Shown here: positions 7,693-15,452 of the stretch, piece after piece | How the letters are laid out: every line of letters begins with the position of its first letter | Numbering within the stretch: the stretch's first letter is position 1 | Assembly: GCA_937949615.1 (NCBI GenBank) | Contig: CALEDQ010000023.1 | Coordinates: forward strand, 1-64,000 | DNA from: an uncultured bacterium | GTDB lineage: Bacteria > Muiribacteriota > Ozemobacteria > Ozemobacterales > Ozemobacteraceae | DNA: 64,000 nucleotides | Reading direction: 5' to 3' | Position numbers and translations under genes: made by a program | The notes under the pieces: model-generated | Seen by the model: only the letters and a program-made list of their open reading frames with translations | Told to the model about the DNA's origin: nothing | Database searches by the model: none

Positions 7693-9933
7693 GTGAAACT
7701 CTATAAACTCAACAACAATATGCGGGGCAGTTCTTCGGCAGCACGCTTTATTTCAGCACTTGCTGCAATTTTTGTCGTTTATTTCGCTTTTGGTCTGGGC
7801 AGTTCTTTCAGTCAGAGCGATGGCAGCCGCTTTTTGCGACTTGATTTTGTGCCTGGCACGATCGAGGGTGGCGCTTCAGAACAATACGGGCGCTATATTC
7901 TTTCATTCGATGGTTCTATCAAGGCAAAGATCTGCAGAGAATCTTCGATTCCATTGTTTTACACGGATATTCTCGGCGCCCGGGTCGAAAGCAACCCTTT
8001 TCTGATGAATTTTGAGCGCGGGCCGGTAAAAATGGCCAGACTGACGCAGATTTCAGAAAATCCGCCGGTGTTGCGGGCAACTTTTTTTCTTAAACGATCT
8101 CTGCTGCCAACGGTAAAATATATAAAAAATTCGATGGAAATCACCTTTTCGCAGGCAGAAGAGAAGAGCCAGAATGAAAAACGCGATTCTTACTCTTTGA
8201 TCGATCCGGCTGAGAAAAAAAAGCCGGCCGCGAAAAAAACGGTCGATAATGCCGGCACTGCCTCGCCAGTTCCCCAGGAAGATCCTGCCGATGAGCCGAC
8301 GCGCATCAAGGTGACCAATTCTGATGCGGCGACTCTGATGCGTGAGCTGGCCCGCCAGACCGGCAAGTCAATTCACTTTCGTGACCCGGTGCAGACCAGA
8401 ATCGAACTTGATATTGCCGCTGCAGACCCGTTTGCCGCTTTAAGCCAGATTGCCGAGCGCACCGGCTATGCGATCACGGTCGAAGACGGCGATATCTGGG
8501 TTTCACGTCTCGAAAACCCCTTGTTGAAGATATCGGAAAAAGATCAGGTCGAAGGTGCCGACCTCTCAAATCTGGCTCTTGGCGATGTTTTGCGCGCCCT
8601 CGGCCAGATTGCTGAAGTGAACATCGCGCTCGACAAATCTCTGGAAAGCGTAAAGGAACGCAAGGTTAACATTTATTTCCAGAAGATAAGTATTCGCAGG
8701 GCTTTTGAAACTCTGATGAAGGTGCACGAGCTTTTTCTCGCTGTCGTTGACGAAAAAACGCTTCTGGTAATGACCCTCGAAAATTCAAGACAGATTGAAG
8801 GCAAAGTTGTGAGGATTCTGCCGCTGCAGGTGCCTTTCGACAAGTTGAATTCAATCATCTCCGAATCGGTAAGCAGTGATATTACCGCCAGGGTCAAAAC
8901 TCAGGAAGACCTTGGCAATCTCATTCTGACCGGTGACAGAGAGGCAGTCGATATTTATGAAACGGCTGCCCGGAGTCTCGAAGGCAAAATGATGACTGCC
9001 GGTGATTCTTTCTCGCGTGAATATTTCAATCCTCTCAATACCAAACCTGAAGATCTCATTACTTTGATAAAAGAAAACCTTGGCGAAAAAGAGGGCGTCA
9101 AAATCACTTTTGACAAACGAACCGACATGGTTCTGATTTCCGGGCCCTCCACTTCGGTTAATCGCGTCGTCGAGATGGCCAGAAGGCTTGACCTTGACCC
9201 GACCCGTCAGGCATTGATTCATATCAGACTTATCGAGATCAAGCGCAAAGATATGGAATCGATGGGTATCAAGCTGCCCGACCAGCTGGCTCAGACGAGC
9301 GATATCGCAAACTTCAGTGCTTCCAGCATTGTTATTCCGGCAAATTTCACGGCATTTCAGGATAATAACCGCATAAAAACCCTGGCGAATCCGACCTTGA
9401 GATGCATGGATAAAGAAGAAGCCAGTATCGATATCGTGGAAAAAATTCCGATCAAAAATGCAACCACCAACTTCATTTCAACCGGCAACGCAAGTCCTTC
9501 GGTTTCTATAAGCGATAACTGGAGCGAAGCAGAAGTTGGTATCAAGCTGAATGTTCAGCCGTTCATTCATCAGGATAATGAAATAACCATGAAGGTCGAC
9601 ATCGATCTGACCGAATTGCTCGATATTATCGAAACCAGGCCCTGGACTGCGCAGAGAAAAATTAAAACCATGGTAAGGGTCAAAGATAAAGAAACGGTGG
9701 TCATTGGTGGCCTGATTCGCAACAAAAAAACGACTACCAAACGACCTCTGCCATTTCTCAGCAAGATCCCGATTCTGCGCAAATTTGCCAGAAAACTTGA
9801 GCACAATGCTGACACAGAAGAAAAGAGTGAAATGGTAATTCTCATCACTCCGAATGTTGTCGATTCGGCCGGCAGAAACGTTAATTTATCGAATTCTGAT
9901 ACGGGAATTAAAAAAGCTGATCTCAGGAACTGA
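7693..9933 (+). CDS. Secretin (PilQ/GspD family) outer-membrane pore
   Basis: The 746 residues comprise a signal peptide (hydrophobic stretch about 16-40), an AMIN-like beta domain (about 45-155), a Lys-rich linker, an STN/N0-like domain (about 200-260), further N-domains (about 270-480) and a C-terminal secretin core (about 500-725) with NRIKTLANPTLRCMDKEEAS and the hallmark VVIGGLIRNKKTTTKRPLPF. Secretins form the gated outer-membrane channel for pili or secreted proteins. The GTG start lacks a clear Shine-Dalgarno; an in-frame ATG at 7720 (MRGSS) still gives a full signal peptide and is the main alternative. It is divergent from the assembly operon, unlike the usual pilMNOPQ order. Confidence 0.93.
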   Translation: MKLYKLNNNMRGSSSAARFISALAAIFVVYFAFGLGSSFSQSDGSRFLRLDFVPGTIEGGASEQYGRYILSFDGSIKAKICRESSIPLFYTDILGARVESNPFLMNFERGPVKMARLTQISENPPVLRATFFLKRSLLPTVKYIKNSMEITFSQAEEKSQNEKRDSYSLIDPAEKKKPAAKKTVDNAGTASPVPQEDPADEPTRIKVTNSDAATLMRELARQTGKSIHFRDPVQTRIELDIAAADPFAALSQIAERTGYAITVEDGDIWVSRLENPLLKISEKDQVEGADLSNLALGDVLRALGQIAEVNIALDKSLESVKERKVNIYFQKISIRRAFETLMKVHELFLAVVDEKTLLVMTLENSRQIEGKVVRILPLQVPFDKLNSIISESVSSDITARVKTQEDLGNLILTGDREAVDIYETAARSLEGKMMTAGDSFSREYFNPLNTKPEDLITLIKENLGEKEGVKITFDKRTDMVLISGPSTSVNRVVEMARRLDLDPTRQALIHIRLIEIKRKDMESMGIKLPDQLAQTSDIANFSASSIVIPANFTAFQDNNRIKTLANPTLRCMDKEEASIDIVEKIPIKNATTNFISTGNASPSVSISDNWSEAEVGIKLNVQPFIHQDNEITMKVDIDLTELLDIIETRPWTAQRKIKTMVRVKDKETVVIGGLIRNKKTTTKRPLPFLSKIPILRKFARKLEHNADTEEKSEMVILITPNVVDSAGRNVNLSNSDTGIKKADLRN

Positions 9934-9950
9934 AACAAGAAATTAAAAAT

Positions 9951-11579
9951 ATGCTAAAGGCCAGGCGGAATCTGATTTTTCTTGCAGTGTTTGCCGTTGC
10001 CGTCATCTGGGGCTTCATCGGCGAATCATCTGCATTAGAATCATCTGACCAGGCGACGAATGAATTTCTCGTTAAAGAAATGGCAAGAGTCATTAAGGTT
10101 CTCGAACCTGTCAGAAAGCCGGAGTCAAACAAGCCTGCCTCTGATAATAGTTTGGGAATACCCGCATTTGCCAGACCGGTTGTCGACCGTGGTCTGCTCA
10201 AGAGTCTTCCCGATGGTCAATGGCTGTGGAGCAAACAGATAACCAGGGGGGAGGGGCTGTTTTATTTTGCCAGACTGCTCGAAAAACTGAGTGACGAATT
10301 GCTTCTTTACCCGGTTCTGATAAGCGTTGAGCCTGATTTTTATGATATTCCCGCTTCGCACTGGCTTTTTGATTCTCTCAAACTTCTTGCGGGCACCGGT
10401 TCACTCAACGGTTTCGCTGGAAAGAGGCTCGATCCTGACCATTCGATGAGCTTCAGTGAAGTTAAAAAAATCGGCAGTTCAATAATTGAATATCTGGGTT
10501 CAAATTGCCTGTTGCTGGTGTTTGACGGTAAATCAGGCAGAATCAGAACAAAGGGAACCCTGAAACCGGTCGAAATAAATGGCTGGCACTATTCTTTCAA
10601 TCGGAAAAACTGGTATGCAGTCGATCCGGAAGGCAACTTCATCCCGGATTTCCGCTCAGGGAACATTCAAAATATCTATTTTATGAACGAAAATTATGTT
10701 CAGACCGGATCTTATGAGCTCAGAGAAGGCCTTGCCTCGGCAGGCATGATCAAGATTCAGAAAAAATACCGGTCTGGCGAAATTTTTTCTCAGAAAAAGC
10801 CTGTCGCGGGAAAAGAAAGCCTGGAAAAAAGCAGAGAAGCCCTGCGTATACGACTGAAAGAACTTGGTCTGTCTGAACGCAAGGCTGAAACAGACCTGCA
10901 GAAGGAAAAAGCTGAGCCGGAAACAATTTCGACGAATGCCCCTTCGGCAGGTGAGCAAAAGGCGCTTCGTGATGCCATCAGCAGCCCGGCTGCTGATATG
11001 CCGGTTTCAGAAAATCTTTCCGAGATTTGTGAAGAACCGCCGGCGGCTGTCTCTGACAATCAGAAAAGTCAGCCCGATACAGGTTACGATGGCGTTGTCA
11101 TCGATGCGGTAACCGGCAACCCGGTCAGGGGAGCTTCGGTTTTGATTGCAACAAGGCAGCTGACCACCGATGAGAATGGAAAATTTTTCTTTTCTTCAGG
11201 TGCCGGCGAGGTTCTCGATGTTACAGTCTATTCAGAAGGTTATGAAGCTCTGTCATTGCGGCACCGCACCGGTTATCGGAGCGGCCCTTTAAAGCTGAGT
11301 CTCAAGCCTGTTCTTACCAGTGTTTCCGGTAAAATGCTGCATTCTGAATCAGGGGCCCCATTGGGCAAAGTACTGGTAAAGATCGGAACCAGGGCAACCA
11401 GAACCGACTCCAATGGTAATTTCGTTTTTAAGGGGGTAAAACCCGGTTACCATCAGCTTTCCTGCTTTGCCAGAGGATTCATGGAAGCTCACGAAATCAT
11501 TCATGTGGGAACTGAGCCGGTGAACGATCTGGCAGTGAAGTTGCGCCCGGTGTTTGAAGAATACGCCTCAGGCATGTAA
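9951..11579 (+). CDS. Exported protein with SLH-like region and two carboxypeptidase-regulatory-like domains
   Basis: After a signal peptide or anchor (about 8-29) come two stretches resembling SLH motifs: about 79-118 (LPDGQWLWSKQITRGEGL) and about 129-183 (FYDIPASHWLFDSLKLLAGT with FAGKRLDPDHSMSFSEV). A charged coiled-coil linker (about 285-370) precedes two Ig-like carboxypeptidase regulatory-like domains, about 380-452 (GVVIDAVTGNPVRGASVLI) and 454-532 (SGKMLHSESGAPLGKVLVKI). The gene starts 17 bases after the secretin, so they are probably cotranscribed; it may be an envelope partner of the secretin that binds a surface or wall polymer. The domain calls are by eye; the function is inference. 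Confidence 0.75.
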   Translation: MLKARRNLIFLAVFAVAVIWGFIGESSALESSDQATNEFLVKEMARVIKVLEPVRKPESNKPASDNSLGIPAFARPVVDRGLLKSLPDGQWLWSKQITRGEGLFYFARLLEKLSDELLLYPVLISVEPDFYDIPASHWLFDSLKLLAGTGSLNGFAGKRLDPDHSMSFSEVKKIGSSIIEYLGSNCLLLVFDGKSGRIRTKGTLKPVEINGWHYSFNRKNWYAVDPEGNFIPDFRSGNIQNIYFMNENYVQTGSYELREGLASAGMIKIQKKYRSGEIFSQKKPVAGKESLEKSREALRIRLKELGLSERKAETDLQKEKAEPETISTNAPSAGEQKALRDAISSPAADMPVSENLSEICEEPPAAVSDNQKSQPDTGYDGVVIDAVTGNPVRGASVLIATRQLTTDENGKFFFSSGAGEVLDVTVYSEGYEALSLRHRTGYRSGPLKLSLKPVLTSVSGKMLHSESGAPLGKVLVKIGTRATRTDSNGNFVFKGVKPGYHQLSCFARGFMEAHEIIHVGTEPVNDLAVKLRPVFEEYASGM

Positions 11580-11607
11580 ATACGCCCGCTCCTCTGCCAT
11601 CTGATTG

Positions 11608-11748
11608 TTATTTGACGCTGCCCGGACTGATGTCATCATCAATGAGCCGGCTGACTTTGTTTATACAGGAATCAATGATCGTGAAATAACGCTCGTCATT
11701 TTCCTGCATTGTGCCAATAATTGCATGGCCGTAGCTTGATTTAAGGCG
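11608..11748 (-). pseudogene. Remnant of a class III adenylate/guanylate cyclase domain
   Basis: This 302-base gap between genes holds, on the minus strand, an open stretch of 46 codons with no start, preceded by an in-frame TAA. Its translation includes YGHAIIGTMQENDERYFTII then DSCINKVSRLID, which aligns by eye with the class III cyclase segment 'hhGe.i.GtiG.e.Rmd.TvisD.VN.AsRLe' (compare EYTAIGETVNLAARLE in the intact cyclase at 24693). The metal-binding N-terminal half is missing, so this is a decayed gene end. I see no other coding signal in 11580-11881. Confidence 0.5.
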
Positions 11749-11881
11749 TTATCGACAGGGTGCCCCCTGCATGGCTGTTGATTTGTTTTTTTACTGAAGC
11801 AATTCAGATAAAGTCCTGCACTGTTTTTTTGCGGGAATGACGAAGAAGCCGTGACGCCGTTTGTGACATTGAACTCAATAC

Positions 11882-12850
11882 TTACTTACCGGCCTGGAGT
11901 TCTTTGATCAGTGAACTCAAAACCCCAAAAGCTTCGAGGCGGCTGGGAAAAAATGTTTCGCGTGCGTATATCAGCGGTTCAGTGTTTTTTATAAAAAGCT
12001 TTTCACGCATGTGTTCTGTAAAATTGCGGATGTCGAGATTGGTCATCGCGCCGTTACGGCCGGCACAGAGGCGTTCGATATATGAGGTCTCGAGTGCAAG
12101 AGTCTGCATGAGATCACTTGTGATGCGTTTCCAGTCATCCCAGGTCATTTTTTCTTCAGGTCTGATCTTGTTCCCTGAATCAGCACATCGCAAACCCATG
12201 GATTTGAGAGGAGAAATTGCTGCGTAGATGGGGTGGTTAAGAGGAACATCGGAGAAGAATTCTGAGGCCGAAGCATTTAAAGTTCTGGTCACAGGCTTTT
12301 CGAAAAACGGGTTGGGGAAAATCGTCAAACCAGGCTGGCTGAATGATTCCTGAAAAAATGTCTCAAGTCTGGCGGCCTGTTCACAGGTGATCGTGGCCTT
12401 GTCGTCAGAAGTCTGGGCGAAGAGCTGAAAAAATACACTGTCCAGCTCATAGTGAGGAACTTCAAGCTTTCTCGCCAGAAAAGCCCTGAAGTCAGACCAT
12501 CTGGCTGTGTTTTCATCTGCCGGCAAGGGATTGGAAATATATAATGCCCCAGAAAGACCTACCAGCAATACAAGGAGAAAGAGCACTGTAAGTTTGCGGT
12601 AAACGCAGAGAAACTTGCGCAGTGTCGTTTTTGGGGGTCTGGCAGCTGGTCCTGGAGTCTGATAATCATAAACAGAAGAATCTGAGGCGGCAACGGTTTC
12701 GGTCTCGAGATGGGAAAACCGGGTAGACCGACCACAGCCTCCGCAGAATTTTGCAACAACAGGGTTGCTGCGTTTGCAGAAGCTGCATTTTTTTACCTGT
12801 TTAATGGTATTGATCTGAGTTTGACCCTTATGCAGCAGATTGCTTTGCAT
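11882..12850 (-). CDS. Zinc-ribbon membrane protein with an SLH-like domain
   Basis: At its N-terminus this 322-residue protein carries a zinc ribbon (CSFC at 22-25 and CGGC at 36-39), then a Pro-rich linker, one membrane helix (about 86-105) and an outside part. Residues about 198-250 (FFSDVPLNHPIYAAISPLKS, then KIRPEEKMTWDDWKRI) read like a single SLH motif. Zinc-ribbon plus TM proteins are common, but one with an SLH-like exterior is unusual. It is the last gene of the minus-strand operon, 39 bases after rlmE. The start lacks a good ribosome site, so the first dozen residues are uncertain. Function unknown. Confidence 0.7.
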   Translation of the reverse strand: MQSNLLHKGQTQINTIKQVKKCSFCKRSNPVVAKFCGGCGRSTRFSHLETETVAASDSSVYDYQTPGPAARPPKTTLRKFLCVYRKLTVLFLLVLLVGLSGALYISNPLPADENTARWSDFRAFLARKLEVPHYELDSVFFQLFAQTSDDKATITCEQAARLETFFQESFSQPGLTIFPNPFFEKPVTRTLNASASEFFSDVPLNHPIYAAISPLKSMGLRCADSGNKIRPEEKMTWDDWKRITSDLMQTLALETSYIERLCAGRNGAMTNLDIRNFTEHMREKLFIKNTEPLIYARETFFPSRLEAFGVLSSLIKELQAGK

Positions 12851-12889
12851 ATAAGATCTATCGGCAGGTTGTCGGTTTCGTGCCAGAGA

Positions 12890-13504
12890 TTACTTCGTAG
12901 ACTGCGGTTTAAAATCCTGTGCCACCATAAATATTTCCCGACTTCGCGCGAGTGAGGCTTTTGGGTTGAAAGACTTGGCGAAACCAAAAAGCTTGCGTGT
13001 TCTCTGGAGAAGTTGCTGATATTCAACCCCTTCAAAAACTTTGGCGACAAAATTGCCACCGGGCTTCAGCAGTTTTTCGGCCATATCGAGAGCCAGATGC
13101 ACAAGAAGTGCTGAATTCTCGGTATCGGCGTAGTGTACCCCGGTGGTGTCGGGGGCCATGTCGCTGAGAATCAGATCGAGGCCGTTCGGTGCCAGCTCGA
13201 TTATTTTTGCCTGGTTCTCGGGAGCGCGGATATCGCCTTTAATAATGGTTACCCCTTCGATCGGGGCTATTTCGAGAAGGTCGATGGCGATGATTCTTGC
13301 TTTGCCATTTACTTTTCTCAGGGCGTACTGGCTCCAGCTGCCGGGGGCGGCGCCAAGATCCAGAATTTTCATACCCGGCTTTATCAGCCGGTATTTCTGG
13401 TCTATTTCTTCAAGCTTGTAGGCAGCCCGTGAGCGATAGTCATCGACCCGCGATTTCTGCAGATAGTGATCGTTAAGGCGGTTTTTGAACCAGGCTTTAG
13501 TCAT
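12890..13504 (-). CDS. rlmE: 23S rRNA 2'-O-ribose methyltransferase RlmE (FtsJ/RrmJ)
   Basis: RlmE transfers a methyl group from S-adenosylmethionine to the 2'-OH of U2552 (E. coli numbering) in the A-loop of 23S rRNA, a late step in 50S assembly. The product, 204 residues, shows the SAM-binding motif LDLGAAPGSWSQ (about 48-59) and the K-D-K-E tetrad: K30 in SRAAYKLEE, D115 in LILSDMAPD, K155 in FVAKVFEG and E190 in SREIF. The spacing matches E. coli RlmE. The ATG overlaps the 5'-nucleotidase stop by one base (TGATG), so translation is probably coupled. Confidence 0.95.
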   Translation of the reverse strand: MTKAWFKNRLNDHYLQKSRVDDYRSRAAYKLEEIDQKYRLIKPGMKILDLGAAPGSWSQYALRKVNGKARIIAIDLLEIAPIEGVTIIKGDIRAPENQAKIIELAPNGLDLILSDMAPDTTGVHYADTENSALLVHLALDMAEKLLKPGGNFVAKVFEGVEYQQLLQRTRKLFGFAKSFNPKASLARSREIFMVAQDFKPQSTK

Positions 13505-15156
13505 CAGTCGAGATATTCTTCTGTCAGTTTTATGTTGTTGACGCGTTTTACCGGCCGCTCATCGATGACTTTTGCCTCTTCAATGTAGCGGATCAGGGCA
13601 TCGCGAACCAGCAGTTCCATTTTGGTGCGGCCTTTAAAATCACGCAGAAGTGTGTAACCGTCACCACCTGAAGCTATGAAGTCGTTCAGGGCGACCTTGT
13701 ATACCTTTTCGGCCTGCAGGTCTTCACCACTGTCGGTTTCGATTTTTACAATACGTTTCATCGGAACCTGCGAGGGGTCATAGGTGATTTTCATGCCTGA
13801 CGGCAGAAGAAAACCGTAGTCAGGACCAACCATGAGCTTGAGACCATCAGCCTTCATGTTGAAATTGTCCATTGCGAAGGCTTTGTCTTCGGCATCGATA
13901 ACCTTGGCTTCGTTTGAGAGTGATCTTTCAATAAGATCGCGAAGCTGAAAACCGTTCATTTCAACCACTTCGATAAAGTTGTCGAAAGGCTGAACCATGA
14001 ACACGTCTTCGACAGTTATTTTGCCTTTCTGAAATGGTTGTCTGACGCCGCCGAAGTTGATGAAGGCGAAATCGGCGCCGGAATATTTACGCATGGCGTC
14101 TGCTATTATCGAACCTTCTGGCGAGTCGCCACCGCTGACGCCGCGATAAAGACCGACTCTGGTCTCGCCGATGACTTTCTGCATCTCGATTTTCAGGTCT
14201 TTGAGGTAACTGTCTTCAATTTCTTTGATTCTGGCATTTTCCCCGATTTTTTCGAGGTAAAGAGGGGTCGAATTAAGCTTGATGGTGGGTCTGGCCGGGT
14301 CTTCTAAATCAATTCTGACGACCGAGGCGTGTTCGCATGAGCTGCCGCTGTGAATGATAGCGGTGTTGAAAGGTTCTGCCCAGGTTATCTCTTTCTTCAG
14401 GGCATGTGTATGACCGCCGAGAATCAGGTTGATGCCTTCGACCTGAGCCGCAAGTTTTACATCTGCATCGAAGCCAAGATGAGAGATCAGAATGATAAAA
14501 TCAGCTCCACCCTTGCGCAGCTTTTTGATCAGCGGTGGCAGAATTGGGGTTGGATCAGTGAAAACAACGTCTTTGACATTTTTTTCAAATGAAATTGTTG
14601 CGGTTTCGGGTGTATCAACGCCGATAACCCCGATTTTGCGGTTTTTATGGCTGAAGACGGTGTAAGGCTGTGCGAAGCGCAGGAGTCTGCCATTGGCTTT
14701 TTCGAACACGTTACAGCAGACAACCGGAAAATCGCGCTTTTCCATCTGTTCGACCAGGTTCTGGTATGAATAGTCAAATTCATGATTACCGATGGTAACC
14801 GCTGCCACCCGCAGGCGATTCAGCATGTCGATCATTACCGCGCCCTTGGTTCTATCGACAATGGGGGTGCCCTGAAAAAAGTCGCCGGAATCAATATACA
14901 TCATTCTGGCATCAGCATTTTCCGGGTTGGCTTTATAACTGTCGATCAGGTTCTGCAGAATCGCATAACCGCCCATCAGTGGGCGTGGGTCTGTTTTAGC
15001 AACCGGGTCGGGGTGTGCATTTATCGCTCCGTGTACATCACTGGTATGAAAAAGAATAAATTCGGCTGCCGAAGCCGAAAACACCAGAGAAAAAAAGAAA
15101 AATGTCAGCAGGCAATAAAATTTTATGCCTCTGATATTCAGATGCTGTCTAACCAT
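13504..15156 (-). CDS. Periplasmic 5'-nucleotidase/2',3'-cyclic phosphodiesterase (UshA-like)
   Basis: The chosen ATG at 15156 has AAGGAG (complement of 15163-15168) six bases upstream; the frame also extends to a TTG at 15177, which lacks a ribosome site. The 550 residues start with a signal peptide (hydrophobic core about 13-30). The N-terminal metallophosphatase domain has HTSDVHGAI, DSGDFFQGTP, GNHEFDY and GGHTH, which bind two metal ions; the C-terminal 5'-nucleotidase domain begins near 330 (GDSPEGSIIADAMRKYSGAD). It would dephosphorylate nucleotides in the periplasm. It lies 38 bases after the 85-residue gene within the operon. Confidence 0.92.
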   Translation of the reverse strand: MVRQHLNIRGIKFYCLLTFFFFSLVFSASAAEFILFHTSDVHGAINAHPDPVAKTDPRPLMGGYAILQNLIDSYKANPENADARMMYIDSGDFFQGTPIVDRTKGAVMIDMLNRLRVAAVTIGNHEFDYSYQNLVEQMEKRDFPVVCCNVFEKANGRLLRFAQPYTVFSHKNRKIGVIGVDTPETATISFEKNVKDVVFTDPTPILPPLIKKLRKGGADFIILISHLGFDADVKLAAQVEGINLILGGHTHALKKEITWAEPFNTAIIHSGSSCEHASVVRIDLEDPARPTIKLNSTPLYLEKIGENARIKEIEDSYLKDLKIEMQKVIGETRVGLYRGVSGGDSPEGSIIADAMRKYSGADFAFINFGGVRQPFQKGKITVEDVFMVQPFDNFIEVVEMNGFQLRDLIERSLSNEAKVIDAEDKAFAMDNFNMKADGLKLMVGPDYGFLLPSGMKITYDPSQVPMKRIVKIETDSGEDLQAEKVYKVALNDFIASGGDGYTLLRDFKGRTKMELLVRDALIRYIEEAKVIDERPVKRVNNIKLTEEYLD

Positions 15157-15194
15157 TCCAAGCTCCTTGTTTGGCAAAACGCCGTTTCCTTGTT

Positions 15195-15452
15195 TTATTT
15201 TGTTTTGATTTCGTGTTCTTCGATGACCAGTTCGATCTGTCTCTTGTTGAGCGAGATAAACCCGGCGTGAATGACGTGACTGGTGCGCAGATCGGTGATG
15301 ATTGCATCCGTGATCGGCAGAAAGTCGCGTGACTGGCTTTCGGTGTTCAGAATATCTGAAAGTCTGCTGTTTTCTATAAGATGCAGGTTGCCCTGAATTT
15401 TATGCTGAGGAGTGAAAATTACCACTTTCAACTGATCTTTTCGTGCTTTCAT
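15195..15452 (-). CDS. Small protein of unknown function between radical SAM and nucleotidase genes
   Basis: I do not recognise this family with certainty. The 85 residues have no signal peptide or membrane helix. They read as mostly beta strands: LKVVIFTPQHKIQGNLHLIE, a loop, then RDFLPITDAIITDL, HVIHAGFISLNKRQIELVIEE. The start overlaps the radical SAM stop by four bases (ATGA), so translational coupling is likely. The conserved feel of the strand pattern suggests a small barrel or PilZ-like fold, but this is a guess. A small cytoplasmic regulator or accessory protein of the operon is plausible. Confidence 0.75.
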   Translation of the reverse strand: MKARKDQLKVVIFTPQHKIQGNLHLIENSRLSDILNTESQSRDFLPITDAIITDLRTSHVIHAGFISLNKRQIELVIEEHEIKTK

